From positions 1 through 5,902 of the forward strand of contig CALAHL010000565.1 in the NCBI GenBank assembly GCA_937891725.1: DNA of 5,902 nt, written 5' to 3'. A program made the translations under genes and the position numbers. The notes below the pieces were generated by a model. The model made no database searches. It had not been told where the DNA came from and was given only the letters and a program-made list of their open reading frames with translations. Below are positions 1 to 5,641 of the stretch, in pieces. The stretch's first letter is position 1. Every line of letters starts with the position of its first letter. The DNA is from an uncultured Rhodospirillaceae bacterium (GTDB lineage: Bacteria > Pseudomonadota > Alphaproteobacteria > Thalassobaculales > Thalassobaculaceae).

Positions 1-96
1 GCCGCAGTGATGGTGCGGTTTGTCGTCCTCGTCATCCCTCTGACCATCACCTGGCTGTGGAACAGGGGCACTGGTGGCGAGCAAGCAGATATCTAG
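1..96 (+). CDS. C-terminal end of an unidentified membrane protein (5' truncated)
   Basis: Frame 1 is open from the first base to a TAG at 94-96 and gives 31 residues. A hydrophobic stretch (about residues 5-20, including FVVLVIPLTITWLW) is followed by a short polar tail ending GGEQADI. This looks like the last transmembrane helix of a membrane protein with a short soluble C-terminus. The arginine before the helix and the Asn-Arg after it fit membrane-flanking positions. The family cannot be named from so little sequence; next to glycosyltransferases, a polymer-export, ligase or acyltransferase membrane protein would be natural, but that is inference only. A second + strand frame is also open, to about position 138, but encodes a His/Arg-rich, non-membrane sequence and is less convincing. 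Confidence 0.5.
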   Translation, partial: AAVMVRFVVLVIPLTITWLWNRGTGGEQADI

Positions 97-120
97 GAGC
101 AACCCCGACTACCGATGTAA

Positions 121-144
121 GCCTTCATGAAATAGCTTGAAGGC
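121..144 (+). terminator. Possible weak terminator hairpin after the upstream gene
   Basis: GCCTTCA (121-127) and TGAAGGC (138-144) are perfect 7-bp inverted arms around a 10-nt loop, starting 25 bp after the TAG at 94-96. The position fits a 3' end hairpin. No T-run follows on the + strand, so it is not a classical intrinsic terminator; it could stabilise the mRNA 3' end or be chance. Confidence 0.3.
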
Positions 145-321
145 CCACAACGCAGACGCTTTCGTCGAAGAGTAGTCCTTCCAAACCGGTTGGGGCTAAA
201 TTTGGACCGGCGTCGTTGCCTTTGCCAACCCGATTGGAAGATCCATCAAAGAGGGATTTTCGCTGAAAGCTCACTTCAGAAAAACAGCGCGTTTTGCGCT
301 TGTTCTATCGACCTCTCTGTA

Positions 322-379
322 CCTTACAGAACGGAATGCAGAGATCTCTCTAAAACCCTTACAGAACGGAATACAGAGA
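322..379. repeat. Pair of 23-bp direct repeats, 35 bp start to start
   Basis: Two copies, at 322-344 and 357-379, share 22 of 23 bases: CCTTACAGAACGGAAT, then G or A, then CAGAGA. Each copy is preceded by a CTCTCT tract, so the similarity reaches somewhat beyond the 23 bp. TCTCTG just upstream of copy 1 is the inverted complement of the CAGAGA at its end, and copy 1 runs into the palindrome AGAGATCTCT. The arrangement resembles a duplicated protein-binding site or a short tandem duplication. The octamer GAACGGAA inside each copy recurs at 5575-5582, upstream of the gene at the right edge. Confidence 0.8.
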
Positions 380-490
380 ACAACACGCACCATCCAATAC
401 AACTTATAGAGAGGATTTTGCTCGGCTGAACCCAAGTTTAAGGCCCTGAAACGACCCCCCGAGCGGGTTCATTAGGCCATCGAGCTCGCA

Positions 491-590
491 GTATATCATG
501 AGATACCATGGTATATTTCGGTATACTACGGGATCCCGTGAGATACCGTAGTATCTCGTGGGATACCAAAAAATACCGTGGTATTTCATC
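491..590. repeat. Ten-copy degenerate 10-bp tandem repeat with alternating orientation
   Basis: Divided into 10-bp blocks from 491, all ten blocks fit the consensus GKATAYCRTG, with 84 of 100 positions matching by hand count. Columns 3-4 (AT) are invariant and column 7 is C in eight of ten. Two subtypes occur: a GTAT type (blocks 1, 3, 4, 7, 10) and a GATACC type (blocks 2, 5, 6, 8, 9). The subtypes contain the same GATAC-like core in opposite orientations, reading - + - - + + - + + - along the array. Where a GATACC block is followed by a GTAT block a palindrome results, for example ATACCATGGTAT (503-514) and AAATACC-GT-GGTATTT (571-586). The next block (591-600) does not fit, and 481-490 fits only poorly. 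The function is unknown; a cooperative protein-binding array, a curved-DNA element or an RNA structure are possible. Confidence 0.85.
530..567. other. Long near-perfect hairpin inside the decamer array
   Basis: Bases 530-546 can pair with 551-567 around the 4-nt loop CGTA (547-550). By hand this gives 14 Watson-Crick pairs, two G-U pairs (538/559 and 539/558) and one mismatch (532/565). A weaker related foldback covers 491-526 (12 Watson-Crick pairs, two G-U, three mismatches). The structure comes from inverted pairs of the 10-bp units. Neither is followed by a T-run, so a terminator role is unlikely. Confidence 0.7.
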
Positions 591-630
591 GAACGTTGGT
601 TCAACAAACCCAACACCTCGCCCCGAATTG

Positions 631-680
631 CTACGCGGTATAAAGGTCCCCGCTGGTCTCAAATCGGACTTACACCGTAG
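631..680 (+). other. Possible bulged stem-loop upstream of the TPR gene
   Basis: The segment beginning CTACGCGGTATA at 631 can pair, with small bulges, to the segment ending TACACCGTAG at 680. An inner AGGTCC/GGACTT pairing continues the stem and leaves a loop of about 16 nt. It is followed by TTAAAAAAAA rather than T residues, so it is not a + strand terminator. It may be a leader RNA structure or chance. Confidence 0.3.
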
Positions 681-682
681 TT

Positions 683-764
683 AAAAAAAACTCTCTGGAA
701 ACTATTGATATAAAACAGTTTAGGTGATTTTCGAAATCGAAGATGGTAGCGTGTACGCTATAAG
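683..764 (+). promoter_or_regulatory. Putative promoter/operator region of the TPR glycosyltransferase gene
   Basis: The stretch carries an 8-A tract (683-690), a TTGATA (705-710), a GATTT-TCG-AAATC dyad (726-738) and TAGCGT-GT-ACGCTA (747-760), a perfect 6-bp-arm dyad. The last dyad overlaps TATAAG (759-764), the best -10-like hexamer, which lies 32 bp before the start codon. No good -35 sits 16-18 bp upstream of that hexamer: TTGATA is too far away, and nothing resembling TATAAT lies at its proper distance. If the TATAAG is a -10, the overlapping dyad is placed where a repressor would block it. The promoter assignment is tentative. Confidence 0.35.
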
Positions 765-782
765 ATCGGCATGATCAAACTC

Positions 783-787
783 AAGGA
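783..787 (+). promoter_or_regulatory. Shine-Dalgarno site for the TPR glycosyltransferase gene
   Basis: AAGGA lies nine bases before the ATG at 797, a normal spacing, and supports that start. A second AGGA at 791-794 is only two bases from the ATG and too close to act. Confidence 0.65.
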
Positions 788-796
788 CACAGGATC

Positions 797-2593
797 ATGA
801 GCGCGAAACCCGCTGTAGCTGCCGCCCAGCTAAGTCCACAAGCAATCGGGGATGCGTCTGCAAACAAGGCTATTTCTCGTCTCCAGGGGTTAGATGACGC
901 CTTAAAGACTGAGCCGGAAAATATTGGGTTGATGAACCAGCGCATCGACGTGCTGATTGAATTAAATCGCCTGGGGGATGCACGAAAGACCGCAAGTCGT
1001 GCGATAGATATTGCCGGATCAAAGGCAGATGCGGTTCTCTTAGGACAAGCCTGTCGGATCGCGTTTCTGACCAACCGACATGACGAAGCTATAGCCATAG
1101 CACGTTCCGGACTTCAGAAGGCTCCCGGATGGGCCGACTTTCACGGAGTCCTGGGACTTTCATTAAATGCCAAAGGCGATCGGGCTTCAGCTGTCGGTTC
1201 TTTGGAGCGCGCCGTCAATCTCAACCCTCTAAAGCGCAATTATCGGATCGCACTCGGCCAGACCTTGGAGTCACTAGGCCAAACCAATCGAGCCGAGCGG
1301 GTCTACCGCCATGCCGCTTTGACGGATCCGAGCTTTGGAGATGCGTTCCTAAATCTTGGAAATATTTTACAAGCGCGCGGATCCTACGAAGAAGCCGCCG
1401 CAAACTACGACAAGTCGATTCGCTTTCTGGGCCTGCGTCCCCACATATACGGAAATTATGGAGCTCTTGAGCGAAAGCGCCTTCGCTACCCCGCCGCTCA
1501 CACAGCGTACCGTAGAGCTCAGATATTAAAGCCGAACGACACCGGAATTCACTACAATGTTGGCAATCTGTTGCGCGCTGAAGATCGGCTAGACGAGGCG
1601 ATCAAGGCCTATAAGAAAGCCCTTTTTGGACGCCAGAACGCAGCCGGGGTTCATTGGAATCTGTCCCTGGCACTTCTGGCGGCTGGTTATCTGGAAGACG
1701 GTTTTAGAGAGTATGAATGGCGTTGGCGGTACGAGCATTTCCCCTCCAAACGCCGCGATTTCAAGCAACCGATGTGGGACGGCAGCCCATTAAATGGCCG
1801 GACTCTTCTCGTCCATACCGAGCAAGGACTGGGTGACGTTCTCCAGTTTCTGCGCTTCTTGCCAGGGATCGTCGCACGAAAAGATGGGGAAAAAGTAGGG
1901 CGGGTCATTTTCGAAGTGCACGATACGCTCATGACCTTGATTGGGGATTTGCCTGGAGTTGACCAGACGATCCAGCGGTTCGACACACCACCACATTTCG
2001 ATGTTCATCTGCCTTTGTTAAGTGCACCTTTGGTTCTCGGAACTCGAAGTCTCAAGGACCTGCCATCCGAAGTACCCTATCTGGATATCCCGAGCGGCCC
2101 AGATTTTCCAATTCCGGAAGCAGACCCAAACTGTTTGAAGGTCGGGTTTGTCTGGGCTGGAAATCCCAAATTTTCACAAGATGCTCAACGATCAACGGAT
2201 ATCGATCACTATATGCCACTCTTCAGCACGCCTGGAATCCAGTGGTTTTGCCTGCAGAAAGGCGAACGCGAACCTGAGGTCACTAAAGCACCTAGCAGCG
2301 TGGTTCGGCTGAACGAGCGTATCAAAGACTTTCGGGATACAGCGGTAATTATGACAAAGCTGGATCTGGTGATTTCAACCTGCACCTCTGTTGCGCACTT
2401 AGCCGGAGCTTTGGGAGTTCCGACTCTGGTGCTGCTATCACGCAATGCGGACTGGCGTTGGATGGTGAATCGATCCGATAGCCCGTGGTATCCAAGCGCT
2501 GAGTTAATACGCCAGAAAACCTATGGCGACTGGGCGGGAGTGTTTGCGGATCTGCAAGTTGCGCTTGAGGACCGCGTGAAGGCGCGTAGATAA
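797..2593 (+). CDS. TPR-repeat protein with C-terminal GT9-like glycosyltransferase domain
   Basis: A 598-residue protein, probably cytoplasmic; no signal peptide or membrane helix is visible. Residues about 41-311 form some eight tetratricopeptide repeats. The clearest are 113-144, 147-179, 181-215 and 249-280, with typical LGxxL...G...EA...Y..A spacing and a Pro near the repeat end. The C-terminal part (about 335-590) resembles the TPR-linked GT-B enzymes related to the ADP-heptose:LPS heptosyltransferases (GT9). It has EQGLGDVLQFLRF (342-354), GFVWAGNP (450-457), STCTSVAHLAGALGVP (527-542) and ADWRWMVNRSDSPWYP (551-566). In many relatives the position of Cys529 is Asp; as far as I recall, Cys variants also occur, so this is not read as inactivation. 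Role inferred: transfer of a sugar to a surface glycan or protein, with the TPRs binding a partner or acceptor. Donor and acceptor are unknown. AAGGA at 783-787 supports the ATG at 797. The gene converges with the GT2 gene and seems lower in GC. Confidence 0.88.
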   Translation: MSAKPAVAAAQLSPQAIGDASANKAISRLQGLDDALKTEPENIGLMNQRIDVLIELNRLGDARKTASRAIDIAGSKADAVLLGQACRIAFLTNRHDEAIAIARSGLQKAPGWADFHGVLGLSLNAKGDRASAVGSLERAVNLNPLKRNYRIALGQTLESLGQTNRAERVYRHAALTDPSFGDAFLNLGNILQARGSYEEAAANYDKSIRFLGLRPHIYGNYGALERKRLRYPAAHTAYRRAQILKPNDTGIHYNVGNLLRAEDRLDEAIKAYKKALFGRQNAAGVHWNLSLALLAAGYLEDGFREYEWRWRYEHFPSKRRDFKQPMWDGSPLNGRTLLVHTEQGLGDVLQFLRFLPGIVARKDGEKVGRVIFEVHDTLMTLIGDLPGVDQTIQRFDTPPHFDVHLPLLSAPLVLGTRSLKDLPSEVPYLDIPSGPDFPIPEADPNCLKVGFVWAGNPKFSQDAQRSTDIDHYMPLFSTPGIQWFCLQKGEREPEVTKAPSSVVRLNERIKDFRDTAVIMTKLDLVISTCTSVAHLAGALGVPTLVLLSRNADWRWMVNRSDSPWYPSAELIRQKTYGDWAGVFADLQVALEDRVKARR

Positions 2594-2779
2594 CCTAGCC
2601 ACGGCATGATTGCTGCGACATCTCGAAAAATCTTCGTTCCGGCGAATAGGCCCGTCAATGGCCTTCCAGCACGCCCGCCTAATCAAACGGGACCATTTGT
2701 TCAACTTGCATACCTGGATCAGAAAACCTGAGATCAAAACGCATAGACCGGACAAAATTCCTTGATCGTTAGAGCAGCA
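2594..2779. other. Intergenic gap between convergent glycosyltransferase genes
   Basis: This 186-bp gap separates the ends of two convergent genes, so a bidirectional terminator would be expected. The best hairpin I find is AGGCC (2648-2652) with GGCCT (2660-2664) around a 7-nt loop, with no T-run beside it on either strand. No strong intrinsic terminator is visible; termination may be Rho-dependent, or the transcripts may overlap. No gene is supported inside the gap. Confidence 0.6.
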
Positions 2780-5236
2780 TCATTCGCGACGACTGGCCAA
2801 CCAAGTCATCCAGGGTTTCTGGACCCGTGGAGGAAAAGCGAGGCTCGGCATCTCATCGTCGATGTTCAGGTTGGGGTTCCAATACGGATCCTGATCAAGG
2901 ACGTCCCCCCAACGCTCCCGCATCGTCGCCATCTCACGTCTGAAACGGGTAAGCTTCTCCGGCGCATTGTCGCTGCCGCGCGAGACTGATTCGTAGTGAT
3001 ACAATTCAGCATGCGGAGCCACAACGATACGATGCCCAGAATCCCGAATCTTCAGGCAAAAATCCACATCATTGAACGCGACGGTCAGCTGCTCCTCGTC
3101 CAACCCACCAACCTGATCCCAAAGGATGCGCGTGGTGAGAAGACAAGCCCCCGTGACCGCAGTGGCATTGTGCAAGAGATTGGAGCGTTGGAAATAGCCA
3201 TCGGCCTCGCGTGGCAGGCGCTTCTCGAAATGCCCAGCGACCCCTCCAATTCCGACCGTCACACCGGCATGTTGGACGGTGTCATCCGGAAAAAACAGCT
3301 TCGCTCCCACCACACCAACCCCGTCAAGCGAGAGCTGACGCACCATCTCGCCAAGCCAATCCGGATTGATCGGCTCCACATCGTTGTTCAGCAAAAGGAC
3401 CAGCTCACCGCCCCCCTGAGCCACAGCGACATTATTGAGTCGGGAATAGTTAAAGGGTCCATCATCGCGGAGCACCCGGATCCTGGGATCTGCAGATATG
3501 CTTTTGAGGTAATCTGCGGTGTCCGCCTTTACGCTACCGTTATCAACGACAATCAGTTCCCAATCTTTGTAGTGGGTCTTCTCCAGCAATCCGTCGATGC
3601 AAACCTTCAGAACGTCCACCTTGTCGCGGGTGGGCACCACAATCGTCACTTTGGGTAAGGGATTTGGCATCTCGGGCAGTATGCGGTGTCCATAGCCTGA
3701 GGCACTCGGAACCACCTGTGCAGCCTGACCGATACGATCAAGGTGTTCGGCTATCGCCCGTCTTGCCGCATCATGAGCATAGTTTTTTGCGCCTCCGCCC
3801 GTCGCAATCGAACCTGGCACGGTGCGCCAGTGATAGAGCACCACCGGGACATGACGAATTCGCTCAGGCCCCACCCGATCAGCAATCCTCAACATCAAAT
3901 CGTAATCCTGGCTGCCCCGAAAGGCATCCCGGAAGCCACCGATAGCCTCAACTTCCGATCGTCGGTACACACCGAGATGGTTCACGAAATTCTGGGACAG
4001 CACGAATTCGGGCGACCAATCCGGCTTGAAATACGGATCGAACAAGCGCCCGGCCTCATCGATCTTGTCCTCATCAGAATAGAGGATCGCCGCGTCCGGG
4101 TGCGAGTTCACCTCAATCGCCATCCAATAGAGTGCATCCGCTGTCAGCTGATCATCATGATCAAGGAGCGCTATGTAGTCGCCGGTAGCAAGCTCCAGCG
4201 CGCTGTTTGAGGCATCGGCGATGTGCCCATTGGCCTCCCGATAGGTCACTTTAACGCGATCGTCAGCAGCGCTTGCCTCCTCGAGAACCTGCATCACCTC
4301 TCGCCGGGTCGATGCATCATCGGCGATGCAGAGCTCCCAATTCGGGTATAGCTGATCACGCACACTTTCAATCGCCACCCTCAGATGCTGTGGATCGGAA
4401 TTGTAGGTCGGCATGACGACAGAAAATTTCGGACGCCTCTCAATTGTCTCGATATGTTGTGCGATTGCAGATCTGTCGGCTTCGCTGAGGTCCCAGAACA
4501 AGCCACGCCAGTTTTCATAGCTGTCGATAGATTTGGTCGCCTGACGGGCGAGATAGACCTTCATGCCAGCCCATCCACCCCGTTGCAGCCGTCGGAACAG
4601 CGCTGGGATCCCCTCCTCCCGAATTTGACTGGCAATCAGACGCAACCCGAGCTGTAGCCGAGAGACTTCGCGAACCCGAATGGGGTCCATCTCGAAACGA
4701 CCCTTCCAGTTAATCGGATCAAAGCGCATGGCCTGCACCCGGTCCGGCAAACGGATGTAACAGGTGACAGACTGCCCTTGGGTTGGAGGCAAGCGCTTGC
4801 GATCAGCCTCCGTACCTCCATCTCCGCAGTCGATGACCAATGACGGGGTAACCACCCGATCTTCGGCCTTCAGCCGATAAATTATTTCAACCCAGCCGCA
4901 CGGAAGCCGGCCACGATTTGAATTCAGGAGAAAAGATGGACGGATGTCAGTTGCCTGATAGTGCCGTTCCGCAATCTTCTCCATGTCGACAAGCTGCACT
5001 GGTGTTAGCACGTGGCCACGCCCCACCAGCGCAGCCGTCACCCATTCGACAGCCCGACTGACAATCCGGATTGGCGTCGACAACGGCCGTGACGCCGAGG
5101 TCGAACCATCACTTTTCCCCTCCGCTAAAACTTCGACCTGATTCTGAACGTCTCGGATACCCAACGGTAGATCCTTATCCTGGATCTCACGGTCTTTGGC
5201 TTTTGGGCGGGTTGTCCGAATGTCTGGTTTAGTCAT
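2780..5236 (-). CDS. Two-domain family 2 glycosyltransferase (RfbC-like), 818 aa
   Basis: A large, probably cytoplasmic enzyme with two GT-A fold family 2 domains in tandem. Residues 1-55 are polar and probably flexible. Residues about 60-260 form an N-terminal region containing GWVEIIYRLKAEDRVV (114-129), of a kind found ahead of the GT2 domains in such proteins. Domain 1 (about 270-500) has FSVVMPTYNS (271-280), nucleotide-binding ADDAS (305-309), the metal-binding DHD (359-361), DED (388-390), GSQDYDL (441-447) and YHWR (468-471). Domain 2 (about 529-775) has VTIVVPTRD (530-538), VDNGS (564-568), LLNNDVEP (615-622), FNDVDFCLKIRDSGHR (721-736) and HYESVSRG (747-754). Both catalytic sets look intact. 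The order matches proteins like Myxococcus RfbC, needed for O-antigen synthesis. Role inferred: successive addition of two sugars to a surface glycan; the sugars are unknown. The ATG at 5236 has only a weak upstream GGAA, 11 bases away, so the start is moderately sure. Confidence 0.92.
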   Translation of the reverse strand: MTKPDIRTTRPKAKDREIQDKDLPLGIRDVQNQVEVLAEGKSDGSTSASRPLSTPIRIVSRAVEWVTAALVGRGHVLTPVQLVDMEKIAERHYQATDIRPSFLLNSNRGRLPCGWVEIIYRLKAEDRVVTPSLVIDCGDGGTEADRKRLPPTQGQSVTCYIRLPDRVQAMRFDPINWKGRFEMDPIRVREVSRLQLGLRLIASQIREEGIPALFRRLQRGGWAGMKVYLARQATKSIDSYENWRGLFWDLSEADRSAIAQHIETIERRPKFSVVMPTYNSDPQHLRVAIESVRDQLYPNWELCIADDASTRREVMQVLEEASAADDRVKVTYREANGHIADASNSALELATGDYIALLDHDDQLTADALYWMAIEVNSHPDAAILYSDEDKIDEAGRLFDPYFKPDWSPEFVLSQNFVNHLGVYRRSEVEAIGGFRDAFRGSQDYDLMLRIADRVGPERIRHVPVVLYHWRTVPGSIATGGGAKNYAHDAARRAIAEHLDRIGQAAQVVPSASGYGHRILPEMPNPLPKVTIVVPTRDKVDVLKVCIDGLLEKTHYKDWELIVVDNGSVKADTADYLKSISADPRIRVLRDDGPFNYSRLNNVAVAQGGGELVLLLNNDVEPINPDWLGEMVRQLSLDGVGVVGAKLFFPDDTVQHAGVTVGIGGVAGHFEKRLPREADGYFQRSNLLHNATAVTGACLLTTRILWDQVGGLDEEQLTVAFNDVDFCLKIRDSGHRIVVAPHAELYHYESVSRGSDNAPEKLTRFRREMATMRERWGDVLDQDPYWNPNLNIDDEMPSLAFPPRVQKPWMTWLASRRE

Positions 5237-5334
5237 GGCATCAGGTGTTCCACGGCTTTTTCTCTCCCATCAGCAAGGCCAATACGCAGTCCTACTTCAA
5301 GAGCGCGTACGAACGATTTCAGGGGATGTATGAC

Positions 5335-5359
5335 AAAAAACATCGCGATACATCGCGAC
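5335..5359 (-). terminator. Terminator-like hairpin with T-run in the leader of the GT2 gene
   Basis: Read on the minus strand, TCGCGA-TGTA-TCGCGA (5358 to 5343) makes a 6-bp GC-rich stem with a 4-nt loop, extended by a G-U pair (5359/5342). It is followed after one base by six T residues (5340-5335). This has the form of an intrinsic terminator about 100 bp upstream of the GT2 start codon and pointing toward it. It would stop transcripts that begin further right, leaving the GT2 promoter inside 5237-5334 or making this an attenuator. On the + strand a T-run (5369-5374) follows the same stem 10 bases later, a poorer fit. Confidence 0.5.
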
Positions 5360-5564
5360 TGAGCATCGTTTTTTCCAGATCAAACCTGCTCGCCTCCTAG
5401 CATCTCGCAACCGAAGCGGCCACTTGCAAGTTCGATTTGGCACAGAACTCAGCCGACTCGGTAGCAAATCCAGTACCCAGTGATCACTGTTGGGTCTTTT
5501 AGGGTAAGCGGTTTCCGGACGCACCGAGACCGAATATCGGGTTTCCTCCTAGGGCTCTGTTAGA

Positions 5565-5591
5565 TATAAGCGAGGAACGGAAATATTCCGT
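5565..5591 (+). promoter_or_regulatory. Possible -10 element and operator-like dyad upstream of the right-edge gene
   Basis: TATAAG at 5565-5570 resembles a -10 hexamer, and the dyad ACGGAA-ATA-TTCCGT (5577-5591, perfect 6-bp arms) lies just downstream, where a repressor could block initiation or early elongation. No good -35 is visible 16-18 bp upstream. The left arm is part of GAACGGAA, the octamer also present in both copies of the 322-379 direct repeat, which hints at a shared regulator but is short. Confidence 0.3.
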
Positions 5592-5641
5592 ATTCAAGAG
5601 CCGATGATACTCACGTGACTTCACACGGACAGGCGGGCGAT

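Larger units (their letters stand above)
97..796. other. 700-bp gene-free region rich in repeats and dyads
   Basis: I see no convincing coding sequence here. The open frames that exist are short, start from weak codons, run through repeats and lack recognisable protein features. In order the stretch holds: a 7-bp inverted repeat just after the upstream gene (121-144); two small hairpins (263-279 and 283-304); a 23-bp direct repeat (322-379); two interlocking inverted repeats (421-471); a 10-bp tandem array (491-590); a bulged stem (631-680); an 8-A tract (683-690); and several short dyads just upstream of the TPR gene. No insertion-sequence ends, transposase remnants, tRNA or CRISPR-like repeat/spacer pattern were recognised. 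The + strand orientation of both flanking genes means some of this may be a long leader for the gene at 797. Confidence 0.75.
5237..5641. other. 405-bp divergent intergenic region
   Basis: This lies between the starts of the - strand GT2 gene and a + strand gene at the right edge, so it should hold two outward promoters. What I can see: a minus-strand terminator-like hairpin at 5335-5359, an additional T-run on the + strand (5369-5374), and a TATAAG plus dyad at 5565-5591. The octamer CCTCCTAG occurs twice (5393-5400 and 5545-5552). A 75-codon minus-strand open frame at 5297-5524 runs through the hairpin and has no protein-like features, so I do not call it. No convincing promoter for the GT2 gene was found; a TTGTCA on the minus strand (5336-5331) lacks a good -10 partner. 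Confidence 0.65.

Noticed and set aside
190..429. 79-codon + strand open frame starting at TTG
   Set aside because: Weak start codon, no ribosome site, and it runs through the 23-bp direct repeats; composition is not protein-like.
530..567. Intrinsic terminator
   Set aside because: The hairpin is strong but no T-run follows on either strand.
491..590. CRISPR array, or iterons of a plasmid origin
   Set aside because: Units are 10 bp and directly abutting with no spacers, so not CRISPR. Iterons are usually about 20 bp, and no replication initiator gene is present in the window.
404..662. Two overlapping minus-strand open frames (70 and 74 codons)
   Set aside because: They translate the decamer array, giving a 10-residue quasi-repeat that is a by-product of the 10-bp DNA period. 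No ribosome site or recognisable protein features.
797..2593. Catalytic loss in the TPR glycosyltransferase because Cys529 replaces a common Asp
   Set aside because: From memory of the family, Cys variants of this motif occur among TPR-linked glycosyltransferases, and the surrounding motif is intact.
2996..3658. 220-codon + strand open frame opposite the GT2 gene
   Set aside because: It lies antisense within the conserved second GT2 domain, has no domain-like features, and is explained by the high-GC coding strand. Other + strand open frames at 2762-2989, 3664-3945, 3743-4210 and 4385-4657 were rejected for the same reason.
5297..5524. 75-codon minus-strand open frame upstream of the GT2 gene
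   Set aside because: It spans the terminator-like hairpin, lacks a ribosome site and is Arg/Ser-rich without any protein-family features.
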